Shown here: piece by piece, positions 45,840-54,681 of the stretch
Position numbering within the stretch: the first letter of the stretch is position 1
Layout of the letters: each line of letters begins with the position of its first letter
Source of the DNA: JAXMBN01 sp046349875
Lineage (GTDB): Bacteria; Planctomycetota; Planctomycetia; Pirellulales; Pirellulaceae
Assembly (NCBI GenBank): GCA_046349875.1
Contig: JAXMBN010000004.1
Span: 145,010 to 209,009 of the forward strand
Direction: 5' to 3'
Length of the DNA: 64,000 bases
Program-made: the position numbers and the translations under genes
The notes under the pieces: generated by a model
What the model saw: the letters and a program-made list of their open reading frames with translations, nothing else
Told to the model about the DNA's origin: nothing
Database searches by the model: none

Positions 45840-47015
45840 ATGCCAGCTATGCCCGCTGCCAAGGTTGACTCCAAAATCCGACAAGTCGCGATCCTCCTTT
45901 CCTCAGTGGATACGAACTCGGCGCGACAACTATTGGGACAACTACCCACAGACCAAGCACGCCAAGTTCGCAACGCCATGGTGAATTTGGGAAAGGTCAC
46001 ACCCGAAGAACGACGGCAAGCTTTAGCACTCTTTCAACAGATGAATCTGCCAACGGGTGAAGGTAAACAGGGGCAAGTTCGGTCGAGTCGCCCTTCTAAT
46101 CCGGCCGAGGCAGCTCTTGCATCGCAATCGGCACAGGACACACTCGATCTTTCATCGAATGCGGGAAGACAAACCCCGCCTCCACGCGAAATTGATTTCG
46201 ACCGTACCGAAGACGTTTATCATGCACCGCCAACCAGAGAAGATGGCGAACCAAACGAAATTCATCACCACTGGCATCAACTCGATTGCCACGATCTTAG
46301 TGAATTACTCGCATGCGAACGGCCGATCGTCGTAGCCGTGGTGCTCAATCAAGTTCCAGTACCGCTTGCGGCATCTCTAACCGAACTTTTGCCTAAACCG
46401 TTGGCGCTGGATGCCTTGTCGATCATCCCCAAACTCCAGAGCACGCCTCAAGACGTGCTTCAAGAAATCCATCACCACCTCCATCAGAAGATTTCGGACT
46501 TTCAGCTTCCCAAAAAATCTTCCGAACAGAACCTGAAAAAGCTTCAAGCCATATTGGCAGCCGCTCCGTCAACTTTCCGCGAAGCCTGCGTGGAGCGTAT
46601 CAAGACAAACGAGCCAGGAATTGCGAAGCGATTGGGATGGAATGATCCACCCAAATCCCAGTTCGACGAAAATGCCATGGTCTCGGCAAGTGCATCGCGA
46701 ATCGATCTGCGAGACGAATCAACGCGAACGAATCCCACACCGATGGCTCCAGCAGCTTCCAATCGCGACGACAGAGATGAACCCGATGTCATCCCATTCT
46801 CGCGGTACGCGACCCCTTCTCCTTCGCCAGTCGAGCCACTCAAGAACACCATTCGGATGTCGTTTGAAGAGCTCGAATCATTGCCTCTTGCTGACTTAGC
46901 CACTGTTCTTCGCATCCGAACCCACCGTGATACTTTTGGCCCTGAGTGGTGCTTCAGACCGCTTCATATGCCAAGTTCAAGCAATGCTTCCTGCGAAAGA
47001 TGCCAAGCGACTTGA
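45840..47015 (+). CDS. fliG: Flagellar motor switch protein FliG, divergent, frameshifted near its C-terminus
   Basis: FliG couples the MS ring to the C ring and is the rotor target of MotA. The N-terminal domain (KIRQVAILLSSVDTNSARQLLGQLP) and middle domain (LSELLACERPIVVAVVLNQVPVPLAASLTELLP) are recognisable but divergent; the usual EHPQTIA motif reads ERPIVVA. A Pro-rich segment of about 70 residues (about 270-340) separates the domains. At about 46921 the frame leaves the FliG sequence (LRIRTHRDTFGPEWC..) and stops at 47015, while the missing C-terminal domain lies in the +1 frame to 47157. It heads the cluster fliG-H-I-J-K; fliF is not visible. Confidence 0.8.
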   Translation: MPAMPAAKVDSKIRQVAILLSSVDTNSARQLLGQLPTDQARQVRNAMVNLGKVTPEERRQALALFQQMNLPTGEGKQGQVRSSRPSNPAEAALASQSAQDTLDLSSNAGRQTPPPREIDFDRTEDVYHAPPTREDGEPNEIHHHWHQLDCHDLSELLACERPIVVAVVLNQVPVPLAASLTELLPKPLALDALSIIPKLQSTPQDVLQEIHHHLHQKISDFQLPKKSSEQNLKKLQAILAAAPSTFREACVERIKTNEPGIAKRLGWNDPPKSQFDENAMVSASASRIDLRDESTRTNPTPMAPAASNRDDRDEPDVIPFSRYATPSPSPVEPLKNTIRMSFEELESLPLADLATVLRIRTHRDTFGPEWCFRPLHMPSSSNASCERCQAT

Positions 47016-47157
47016 AACGAAGATTGCTCAAATGGGGCCCATTCAACTTCGTGACATCGATAAGGCGCAAAGCCTTTTGTGCGAGACAGCAACCCGCATG
47101 CTCACACAGGGAAAGATTGGATCTCTGGTAAGCATGACCATCACGGCAGCTGCATGA
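46927..47157 (+). pseudogene. fliG: Displaced C-terminal part of fliG
   Basis: This 76-aa piece in the +1 frame relative to the main fliG frame carries the FliG torque helix region: LLALSGASDRFICQVQAMLPAKDAKRLETKIAQMGPIQLRDIDKAQSLL. Residues Ser-Arg/Lys-Asp in this set contact MotA in other FliG proteins. There is no separate ribosome-binding site, so it is the end of the same gene. One extra base, possibly in the CCC at 46921-46923, accounts for the shift. Confidence 0.8.
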
Positions 47158-47181
47158 TTCCCATCCTCGAGGTAGCAAACC

Positions 47182-47859
47182 ATGGCAAGCATCCTGAAGT
47201 CGCGACATTTTGTAGAAGGGATCAACACGGCCCAAGCCGAAGTCTTCAATTGGGAAGATGTGGCATCGCGAGCCAAAATGTATCTCGAAACCGTGAAACA
47301 AGAAGGGCATCGACTCCTCGCGGAGGCTCGCGAAGAAGCGACCCGGATACGCGAAGCAGCCACTGCCAATGGACTGGCCGACGGTCAATCGCAACTTGAA
47401 AAACAATCCGTGGAGTTGGCTCAGAAAATGGCTCGGGAACAAGTTACCCAAGCCATGGCAACCTTGCAACAATTCAGTCAACAACTCGAACAAACGACAC
47501 AGCAATGGCTGCGTCAATGGCAACACGAGACGATACCATTAGCCATTGCGATCGCAGAGAAATTAGTCGTTCGACAGATCGAATCGGATCCTGAAATCTT
47601 AATGCAATGGATCGAGGAAACCATTCGGTTGTGCCACAACGCAAACAAGAAACGCCTCCGCATGCATCCTAACTCCATTGCGAGACTCCAACCGGCGCTC
47701 GATGAGTGGCTTGCAGAGTACCGACGATCACACGCACTCGAACTCGTCCCCGACGAGAAAATTCATGAGACAGGAGTCGTTCTCGAATCTTCCGATGGCG
47801 TAATCGATATGCAGTTGCCAAATCAATTAGCGCGACTTCGAGAGGAGTTGGCATCATGA
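47182..47859 (+). CDS. fliH: Flagellar export protein FliH
   Basis: This 225-aa negative regulator and stator of the FliI ATPase has a long central coiled coil rich in Gln/Glu/Ala (about residues 35-120, with spaced Ala/Gly). The C-terminal globular half shows ETIPLAIAIAEKLVVRQIESDPEILMQWIEETIRL, the FliH/HrpE domain, and GVVLESSDGVIDMQLPNQLARLREEL at the end. Its last codons overlap the fliI start (ATGA). GAGG lies upstream. Confidence 0.9.
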   Translation: MASILKSRHFVEGINTAQAEVFNWEDVASRAKMYLETVKQEGHRLLAEAREEATRIREAATANGLADGQSQLEKQSVELAQKMAREQVTQAMATLQQFSQQLEQTTQQWLRQWQHETIPLAIAIAEKLVVRQIESDPEILMQWIEETIRLCHNANKKRLRMHPNSIARLQPALDEWLAEYRRSHALELVPDEKIHETGVVLESSDGVIDMQLPNQLARLREELAS

Positions 47860-49202
47860 CATCCCTCATGGATCGAATGCCCAGCGTTCCTCGCAGCGCT
47901 CAATGGAATCATGCATTGGTTCGGAGCATGACGCCATCGATCACCGGAAAGGTTCAATCGATTCGTGGCAACACGATCGTTGCCGTTGGCCTTCCGACAC
48001 CCGTTGGGGCTCTCTGCACGATCCATCGTCGTCAAGGTGATCCGTTGATGGCAGAGACGATTGGGTTTGATGGGTCGCTCACACTGTTGGCACCGCTAGC
48101 AGTGATCGAAGGTATCAACCATGGTGACCCGGTGCACTTGAATCGAACCTTTCGATCCGTGGCAGTAAGCCCTGAATTGGTTGGCCGAGTCCTCGATGCT
48201 TCCGGTAATGTGATCGATTCGCTTGGCCCCATCCCGCCGGGCACTCGTGTTCCTTGTGATGCCCCACCCGTCGCGGCGCTCGAACGTCCTCCCATCGATC
48301 ACATCCTTCCCACTCAAGTAAAAGCGATCGATGCCTTCTTGACGCTTGGACTTGGTCAACGTATCGGAGTCTTCGCGGGTTCTGGCGTAGGCAAAAGCAC
48401 ACTTCTTGGAATGCTCGCACGAGGCTCGAAGGCAGACGTGGTTGTCATCGCACTCATCGGTGAACGAGGTCGAGAAGTACGAGAATTTCTCGAACGCGAT
48501 TTGGCAGAAGAAGGACGAAAACGAAGCGTTACCGTAGTGGCCACCAGCGATCAGCCAGCATCGCAACGGATCCTTGCAGCGAAGACGGCCACGGCTATCG
48601 CTGAATCGTATCGAGATGATGGTAAGAATGTCTTGCTACTCATGGACTCTGTAACACGCTTTGCAATGGCTCAACGCGAAGTAGGCTTAGCCGCAGGTGA
48701 AGTCCCTACGACTCGCGGCTATCCACCCAGCGTCTTTGCATTGCTTCCACAACTCGTCGAACGGACTGGCAAGACTCGAAAAGGAAGCATCACAGGAATC
48801 TATACGGTCCTCGTGGAAGGGGATGATCCCAATGAACCCATCAGCGATACGCTTCGTGGTTTGCTCGATGGGCACGTGCACCTATCTCGATCGATTGCCG
48901 CAAGAGGCCGTTATCCGGCGATCGATATATTGCCAAGCTTGAGCCGATTGCAAAGCCTACTTGTTTCCGATGCCCACCGCGAAGCCGCAACGCTCTTGCG
49001 AGCTTTAATGGCGGTCTACAAAGAAAACGAAGATTTGATCAACATTGGTGCCTATCAAAAAGGCTCGAATCCGGGGATCGACAAAGCCATTGCGCTCCGC
49101 AATGAAATCGAAACCTTCTTGTCGCAACCTTATCGCGAAAACATGCCTTGGAGCCAAACCGAATCCGAACTTATGGCGCTCGCCGCCAAAGCCAAGATCT
49201 AA
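47856..49202 (+). CDS. fliI: Flagellum-specific ATP synthase FliI
   Basis: This 448-aa protein is the ATPase of the flagellar type III export apparatus. Walker A is GSGVGKST in GVFAGSGVGKSTLLGMLARG. Walker B is NVLLLMDSVTRFAMAQREVG. It has the characteristic YPPSVFALLPQLVERTG, GSITGIYTVLVEGDDPNEPISDTLRGLLDGHVHLSR and GRYPAIDILPSLSR segments. AGGAG is seven bases before an ATG that overlaps the fliH stop by four bases. The length is normal. Confidence 0.96.
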   Translation: MTSLMDRMPSVPRSAQWNHALVRSMTPSITGKVQSIRGNTIVAVGLPTPVGALCTIHRRQGDPLMAETIGFDGSLTLLAPLAVIEGINHGDPVHLNRTFRSVAVSPELVGRVLDASGNVIDSLGPIPPGTRVPCDAPPVAALERPPIDHILPTQVKAIDAFLTLGLGQRIGVFAGSGVGKSTLLGMLARGSKADVVVIALIGERGREVREFLERDLAEEGRKRSVTVVATSDQPASQRILAAKTATAIAESYRDDGKNVLLLMDSVTRFAMAQREVGLAAGEVPTTRGYPPSVFALLPQLVERTGKTRKGSITGIYTVLVEGDDPNEPISDTLRGLLDGHVHLSRSIAARGRYPAIDILPSLSRLQSLLVSDAHREAATLLRALMAVYKENEDLINIGAYQKGSNPGIDKAIALRNEIETFLSQPYRENMPWSQTESELMALAAKAKI

Positions 49203-49254
49203 TCTTGGATCGTGATCGCTTGTTCGATCGATACCCTCAAAGAAAGAGCATGCT

Positions 49255-49731
49255 ATGGCCGCCCATTTTCGATTGGCAACCGTACTGCGATTGCGTGAGC
49301 GGGAACGCGATCAGGCAGCAGGCGAAGTCGAACAAGTGCATCGCGCCATCGCTATTGTCGATGGGCGCATCGAAGAGTTGCACAGCGAATATCGACAGAT
49401 GGATGACTTTCGCCAGGATGCATCGATCGGTGCTATCTCCATCCATCGACTTCTTGATGTTCAGCGATATCAACTCGTGCTCACCGGCCAGATCCAACAC
49501 GCAAAGCAACAACGCGAGCAGCTCTTGGTCGAGCTAAGAAAGCGGGAAGCCAAATTGACTGCGATCCAGCAGAAGGTGAAGGTCCTCGAAAAGCTCAAAG
49601 AAAAACATTTGGAAGATGACCGCATTCTGCAACAAGCTCGACAGCAAGCTCGCATCGATGAATGGTCAAGCATTCGCGAGGCCCGCATTCGTATTCAAGG
49701 TGGTATATCGTCCTCGAACGGTTCTTCCTAA
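49255..49731 (+). CDS. fliJ: Flagellar protein FliJ
   Basis: This 158-aa coiled-coil protein is in the usual position after fliI. FliJ is the central stalk-like component and chaperone-escort protein of the export ATPase. The sequence is almost entirely heptad-repeat helix (LATVLRLRERERDQAAGEVEQVHRAIA, RYQLVLTGQIQHAKQQREQLLVELRKREAKL, KVKVLEKLKEKH) with Arg/Lys/Gln bias, as in FliJ. Sequence identity within this family is low, so the call rests partly on context. Confidence 0.85.
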   Translation: MAAHFRLATVLRLRERERDQAAGEVEQVHRAIAIVDGRIEELHSEYRQMDDFRQDASIGAISIHRLLDVQRYQLVLTGQIQHAKQQREQLLVELRKREAKLTAIQQKVKVLEKLKEKHLEDDRILQQARQQARIDEWSSIREARIRIQGGISSSNGSS

Positions 49732-49859
49732 TATTCCGGATGCACCGCTACTCACTTTGGGGAACCCACAAGTCTCCCTGGCTTTTATCCCCCCTCTTCC
49801 CATTTATTTCCTAGGTTTGCATTAGCCCGGTTTCGTTTTGGATGCGTTGAGGCTAAACC

Positions 49860-50522
49860 ATGAAACACATTATCAATCTGTTCCTTTGGCTATGTACTGC
49901 GACCCTGATTGCCCAAGCTTGCATTCTTGGCTTGTCCTATTTTCGTGGAAACCTCAACAAGAATAGTGTTTTGGCAATCCTCGCCGAGATCAATGGAATC
50001 GATATCCAGGGCCGCCGACTGAGCAAAGAGTTTGCCGCCTCCAAATCGGCTCCCGTTCCTACCTTCGAAGATATCGCAGCTGAACGAGCAAAGCTCAGTC
50101 TCGAATTTGATTCGCGCGAAGCATCGTTAACTCGCATGAAAGACATGCTCGACGTTCGAGCCGTCGATCTGCAAAATCGTGAAAAGCGATTCGATGAACG
50201 TCGCAACGAATTCTATGTGAGTCTGGAGGAAATGCGTAAAGGCACGCTCAATGCAGGACTTGCAGCCGAACAAAATGCTTTCGAAAACCTCGCCCCTGAG
50301 ATGGCCAAGTCTGTGATCTCAGACTGGAAAAAAGAGGGGAAAATGAAGGATAAGGTGAATATTCTTAAGGGAATACCTACTGAAAAACTGAAAAAGATAT
50401 TAGCGGAGTTCACGCCGGCAGAATCGACACAAGTTTCCGAGATTCTCAACGAACTTCGCCAAGGGGATCCGGTCAACACTCTCGTTGATAAAACTCTCAA
50501 CGGGCTTAAGGGTGGACCTTAA
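49860..50522 (+). CDS. MotE-like flagellar coiled-coil membrane protein
   Basis: This 220-aa protein has an N-terminal transmembrane helix (LFLWLCTATLIAQACILGLSY), a long coiled coil (about residues 70-130) and a C-terminal MgtE-N-like helical domain (LAPEMAKSVISDWKKEGKMKDKVNILKGIPTEKLKKILAEF). This matches MotE, the stabilising partner of the MotC stator-like protein in other bacteria. The place between fliJ and fliK supports a flagellar role. GAGG is eight bases upstream. The gene symbol is withheld because family sequences are divergent. Confidence 0.75.
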   Translation: MKHIINLFLWLCTATLIAQACILGLSYFRGNLNKNSVLAILAEINGIDIQGRRLSKEFAASKSAPVPTFEDIAAERAKLSLEFDSREASLTRMKDMLDVRAVDLQNREKRFDERRNEFYVSLEEMRKGTLNAGLAAEQNAFENLAPEMAKSVISDWKKEGKMKDKVNILKGIPTEKLKKILAEFTPAESTQVSEILNELRQGDPVNTLVDKTLNGLKGGP

Positions 50523-50548
50523 GTGGTGGAACCACGCGGGGGCGAATC

Positions 50549-52249
50549 ATGTCGAATGTTTCCAATTATGGTTCGCTCACGTCTACGTCGGATGCTAGCT
50601 ATCCCGCTAGACGGTCCGGCACACATCTAAGTTCCAGCGATGCGCCATCCGAGATGCTCTTCGAAGCATTTCTGAGCTGGACTCCCACCATCGAAACAGC
50701 CACGCCTCTAGCATCCTCATCGGCGGCTCCTTCCGAGGATATCGTCGTAGAGAATGATAAAGCACAAAACGAGCAAGATTCGGTGACCCAGGAGACGGCC
50801 GAAAAGCCTGACGAAGAAGACTCGTCCCAAGACATCGATACATCGGTCATGACTTGGACGTGTACTCTCACTTGTGCACCAGACCCTCACACAACAGAGG
50901 CTTCCAGGCCCGATGAAGAACTTTTGGTCGACTCTAAGAAAGATGTCGATCCCCTAACCTCCCAAGCCATCGCCTCTGCTTCTACTGTTCAGGCAACACC
51001 GGAGGCACCATTGGCGACTCAGGCTGAGATCACCACGGACACGACAGCGCCTCAAGAGATCGTGGCCGATCAAGCGATCCTTGAACCTATCGAACGTCTG
51101 GCACCGATCGATCCCAAACTGCCTTCAGCTGTTCCGCTTCCAACACAAGCCAATGCCAACGGGAAGTTGAATCGCGATCAGCGAGTGCGAAACACTTCAG
51201 AAACAGCAGCAAACAATCAAACGGGTGTTCAGAAAGTGGAACGTCCGACTGCTACCGATATCCATCAAAAAGTAGAGAAGCAATCCAAGCCTGAAGACCA
51301 TCCCTTGCTCGAATCCGGAACCGAATCCGTTCAACAAGCGGGATGGCGAGACGATGAGGGGCCTTCGAAGACGAAGCGAGCGATTCAACTCGAGAAGAAC
51401 CGCGATCGCAATGACGCAAATGTCAACGAAGGAATCAAAGAGGTTCCATCCGTAGAATCCGCTATCTCAGATTCTGCGACAAACTCTTCAACGTTGCCCG
51501 AAGGCCTTCAGCCTTCAGCACCACAAGTCGTCAACACGCCAAGTAGCGTTACCGCTGCACTTCCCTTTGCGACGCCAACCGCAGCATCCGCTACCAACCT
51601 TGATGCTCCCAAGAAATCAGAAGCTCTCGGCACATCGTCATTGGATGCATCCAAGTCCACAACTTCCTTGAGCCCGTCGATAGGAAACCCCATCACGCGA
51701 GCCTATGGTCGAGCTACAGGAACGGAACGGAGTTCGGGTTCGGGCACACTCACGCCTCATCAAGAAACGCGGCTTGTACAGCGCGTGATGCGAGGCTTTG
51801 AACAACTCGCAAGTGGCGATGGTCAAGTCAAACTACGTCTACATCCACCGCAACTTGGAAGTCTCCAAATGACGTTGCGGATGGACGGAAATCAAATGTC
51901 CGCTCGCTTGGAAGTTGAAAATGCGCTGGCTCAGGACGCGCTGACGCAGAATCTTCCCAAGCTCAAAGAACGGCTGGCAGAGCAGGGCATTCAAGTGGAG
52001 ACGTTCGAGATACAAATCGCCCCGACTTCTGATACAGCGAACAGCCAAGGATCTCACGATTCCTACGTCGGGACTGGGTTAGGACAAGCCGACCAAGGCT
52101 CTTCGCAAGAACAACAAGAGCGTCGTCGCAATCACCGATGGGATACTCAAAACAACAACACACACATCGCCGATAAAGAGGATGCTCCACGCACCTCAGC
52201 ACCGATTCGTCGTATGCAAACAGGGCGGTCGATTGACCTTACCGTGTGA
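50549..52249 (+). CDS. fliK: Flagellar hook-length control protein FliK
   Basis: This 566-aa substrate-specificity and ruler protein ends the cluster. The first about 400 residues are Ser/Thr/Glu/Pro-rich and largely disordered, as in FliK. The conserved C-terminal Flg_hook domain starts near residue 410: LVQRVMRGFEQLASGDGQVKLRLHPPQLGSLQMTLRMDGNQMSARLEVENALAQDALTQNLPKLKERLAEQGI. A Gln/Asn-rich tail follows. A G-rich Shine-Dalgarno-like stretch precedes the ATG. Confidence 0.9.
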   Translation: MSNVSNYGSLTSTSDASYPARRSGTHLSSSDAPSEMLFEAFLSWTPTIETATPLASSSAAPSEDIVVENDKAQNEQDSVTQETAEKPDEEDSSQDIDTSVMTWTCTLTCAPDPHTTEASRPDEELLVDSKKDVDPLTSQAIASASTVQATPEAPLATQAEITTDTTAPQEIVADQAILEPIERLAPIDPKLPSAVPLPTQANANGKLNRDQRVRNTSETAANNQTGVQKVERPTATDIHQKVEKQSKPEDHPLLESGTESVQQAGWRDDEGPSKTKRAIQLEKNRDRNDANVNEGIKEVPSVESAISDSATNSSTLPEGLQPSAPQVVNTPSSVTAALPFATPTAASATNLDAPKKSEALGTSSLDASKSTTSLSPSIGNPITRAYGRATGTERSSGSGTLTPHQETRLVQRVMRGFEQLASGDGQVKLRLHPPQLGSLQMTLRMDGNQMSARLEVENALAQDALTQNLPKLKERLAEQGIQVETFEIQIAPTSDTANSQGSHDSYVGTGLGQADQGSSQEQQERRRNHRWDTQNNNTHIADKEDAPRTSAPIRRMQTGRSIDLTV

Positions 52250-52285
52250 CGCATCGCAACCGAATCCTTCCGAACGATTGCTTGC

Positions 52286-53566
52286 TTAGTCTTTGAGTTG
52301 AAAGAGTCGCTTCAGCGCATCGAGAAGCGTGGCATGATCACTCGAATGGATTTCATCTCGTAGCGACTGCATCGGTGGATGAAGCAACTTGTTGATCAAT
52401 CGATCGAGCGCCTGCGAGATTTCTTCTTCAGCCTCGGGCGAAACTTGGTGATTGGCTAGACGCCCCTTGAGCCGAGTCCATTCTGCGGCTTTGATGTCGG
52501 CCGCTTGTTGGCGTAACGCTTGAATGGTTGGGATGGTCGAGCGATGTTGTGTTCCTGCAAGGAACTTATCCGCTTCCTCTTCAACGATGCGAAACGCTTT
52601 TGGCAATTGTTGTTCTCGCCATACGACATTGTTTTGGCAAACTTGCTGGAGATCATCGACTGAATAGAGATAGACCTCTGGAAGTTCGCCGATTACTGGA
52701 TCGAAATCGCGAGGTACAGCCAAATCGAGAATGAGCATCGCCCCTTTGCGTCGCTTCGCCAAAATCGCGCGGAATCGATCCAGCGTGACGATCGGTTCGG
52801 TGGCTCCAGTCGTACTAACGACGAGATCGGCTTCCCCTAAGACAGATTCAAGTGCATCCCAATTTGCAACCTCGCCACCATATTGCTGCGACAGCCGCTC
52901 GGCCCGATCGCGGGAACGGTTGATGAGCGTAATGCGACGCGCACCGGCGTCGAGCAAATAGCGGAGTGTTTCCTCTCCCATTTCTCCACTGCCAATCACG
53001 ACCACCTGTTTGTCCGACAAGCGTTCAAAAAACTCGGTTGCGATTTCACTCACCGCAACACTTGGTACGCTGACCCGCTTGCGGTGAATCTCGGTTTCCG
53101 TCGTCACGCGTTTCGCAACAAAACTCGCATGCTGAAAGAGCCTGTGAATGAGCGGTCCCGCATGATCATATTGTCGAGCCAAATCGTATGCTTGCTTGAC
53201 CTGCGATAGGATCTGCGTTTCTCCCAGCACCAAACTATCGAGGCTCGATGTTACGGAGAAGAGATGGAGAATGGCCTTTCGATCCGTCTCCATGACAGCG
53301 TGTTGTTTGAGAACATCAACATCGATCGAATGATAACTTCCAATGAACGCGATGATGTCATCGTGCGACGGAACGGTAGCAGGATTGTTGCCTGCAATGT
53401 AGATTTCCATCCGATTGCAGGTACTGAGAATGACGGACTCGCAATGCGGAAATCGATTACGCAGTGTCTGTAATGCATCGCGAATCTGGTCTTCGGTAAA
53501 CGATAATTGCTCTCGAAGATCGAGAGGCGTCTTATGGTGGCTGTAGCCAACGAGATGGAGCTTCAA
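52286..53566 (-). CDS. hemA: Glutamyl-tRNA reductase
   Basis: This is the first committed step of C5 tetrapyrrole synthesis: reduction of glutamyl-tRNA to glutamate-1-semialdehyde. The start is TTG 53566, giving LHLVGYSHHKTPLDLRE, the family N-terminus, with AGGGA nine bases upstream. The upstream frame extension is unconserved. The catalytic Cys is in ILSTCNRMEIY. NADPH-binding VVIGSGEMGEETLRYL, LGETQILSQVKQAY and the C-terminal dimerisation helix are present. The TTG overlaps the TGA stop of the CcsA/HemX-like gene, so they are translationally coupled. Confidence 0.93.
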   Translation of the reverse strand: MKLHLVGYSHHKTPLDLREQLSFTEDQIRDALQTLRNRFPHCESVILSTCNRMEIYIAGNNPATVPSHDDIIAFIGSYHSIDVDVLKQHAVMETDRKAILHLFSVTSSLDSLVLGETQILSQVKQAYDLARQYDHAGPLIHRLFQHASFVAKRVTTETEIHRKRVSVPSVAVSEIATEFFERLSDKQVVVIGSGEMGEETLRYLLDAGARRITLINRSRDRAERLSQQYGGEVANWDALESVLGEADLVVSTTGATEPIVTLDRFRAILAKRRKGAMLILDLAVPRDFDPVIGELPEVYLYSVDDLQQVCQNNVVWREQQLPKAFRIVEEEADKFLAGTQHRSTIPTIQALRQQAADIKAAEWTRLKGRLANHQVSPEAEEEISQALDRLINKLLHPPMQSLRDEIHSSDHATLLDALKRLFQLKD

Positions 53567-54443
53567 GGCTTTGGTCCCTCTTTCCCAGGAGTGACCATGA
53601 TGGGATCGACTGGCTTGCGACCATGGGGCGCTGCCATGACGAAGGCCATCGCTAGAAGCGTCAAGGCGAAGGAACCTATATTCAAGTAAGCGGTCCACTT
53701 GCCGAGCCCACGTTCGGCGAAACGCCACTGAAGCAAGCATGCCAAGCTAAGCCAAAGAAACAATCCGCCCGATAGCAAGATTCCAGACTCGGTCCACACG
53801 ACATGGTTGTTGCGTTGCAGGTTCATGATGACACCTGACAACAAACCGATGCCTAGGGCCGTGGCTGATGCAAAAGGGTATAACGCCCCATCGCCTGCAG
53901 GTACTCAAGGGACGGTAAGCGAAGCAATCCAAGCCGGCTCTTCTTGTGCTTCAGTCGCCAAGCCTGGAGCAAATACATCAATGCCATCGCCATACCCAGC
54001 GTGACCAGCATCATCCCTATCATCAAGGACATGCCATGCGACCAATTCCAAATACCCGTCGATGTGGCGCGATCAAATCGCGGCTGGGTTCGAACAAGGC
54101 GAGCGATCCCAAGGAGTCCCAAAAGAAGTGGAACAATAAAGGTCCCCAGAGGCGTTTCGGGCTTGCGTACAATCAACACCAGATAAACAACGCCGAGAGC
54201 CCACGCAGATAGCAACGACCAGTCGTACCAACTGGAGAACAAGAGCTGCGGTCCCAACGCATTGTATTCCTGGGCCAATTGATCCCACAGATAAAGCGTG
54301 TGGGTTAGCACTCCAAGAGCCGTCATCACTAGAAGCGCGAGAAATCGAAAGGGCATGCGAAATCCCCATCTCGACAGCTCGAGCAACAACACCACCACGT
54401 AACTCAATACGAAGCAAGCTACGGTGACGCCGGTGGAACCCAT
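53563..54443 (-). pseudogene. Cytochrome c assembly protein (CcsA/HemX-like), frameshifted
   Basis: This multi-span membrane protein of the CcsA/HemX group stands just before hemA, the familiar hemX-hemA arrangement. The first part (to about 53877) has six or more helices with FRFLALLVMTALGVLTHTLYL, SSWYDWSLLSAWALGVVYLVL and WNWSHGMSLMIGMMLVTLG. The frame then ends RYTLLHQPRP-stop, while ASATALGIGLLSGVIMNLQRNNHVVWTESG continues in another frame to 53563. Restoring one T to the TTTT run (AAAA on the plus strand, 53872-53875) heals the gene. The start is taken at ATG 54443. Confidence 0.78.
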
Positions 54444-54599
54444 GCCATTACGGCCCTCATGAGGGAGACGCAGAATCACTCCCTCGCAACATGCACTCAA
54501 CCGTGATGCGGAAAAGGGAGTCGCCTAATTAGGCTTCCACTCTATTGTACTTGCAAGCGTCAAACCGCATACCGGGCCGTCGCCAGAAGCGAGATGCCC

Positions 54600-54645
54600 A
54601 AAAAAAGCGAAGAGCTCGAGAATTCAAAATTCTCGAGCTCTTCGT
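54600..54645 (-). terminator. Intrinsic terminator of the second scpB
   Basis: A perfect 16-pair inverted repeat (54609-54624 with 54628-54643, containing GAGCTCGAG/CTCGAGCTC) has a three-base loop. It is followed, reading leftward, by a run of seven T. It stands 38 bases after the stop codon. Confidence 0.9.
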
Positions 54646-54681
54646 GCATGGTTTCACGATGGGTACCGAGGAAATCAGGGA

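Noticed and set aside
46927..47157. Independent small gene after fliG
   Set aside because: Its protein equals the missing FliG C-terminus and there is no Shine-Dalgarno at the GTG; it is the remainder of the same gene.
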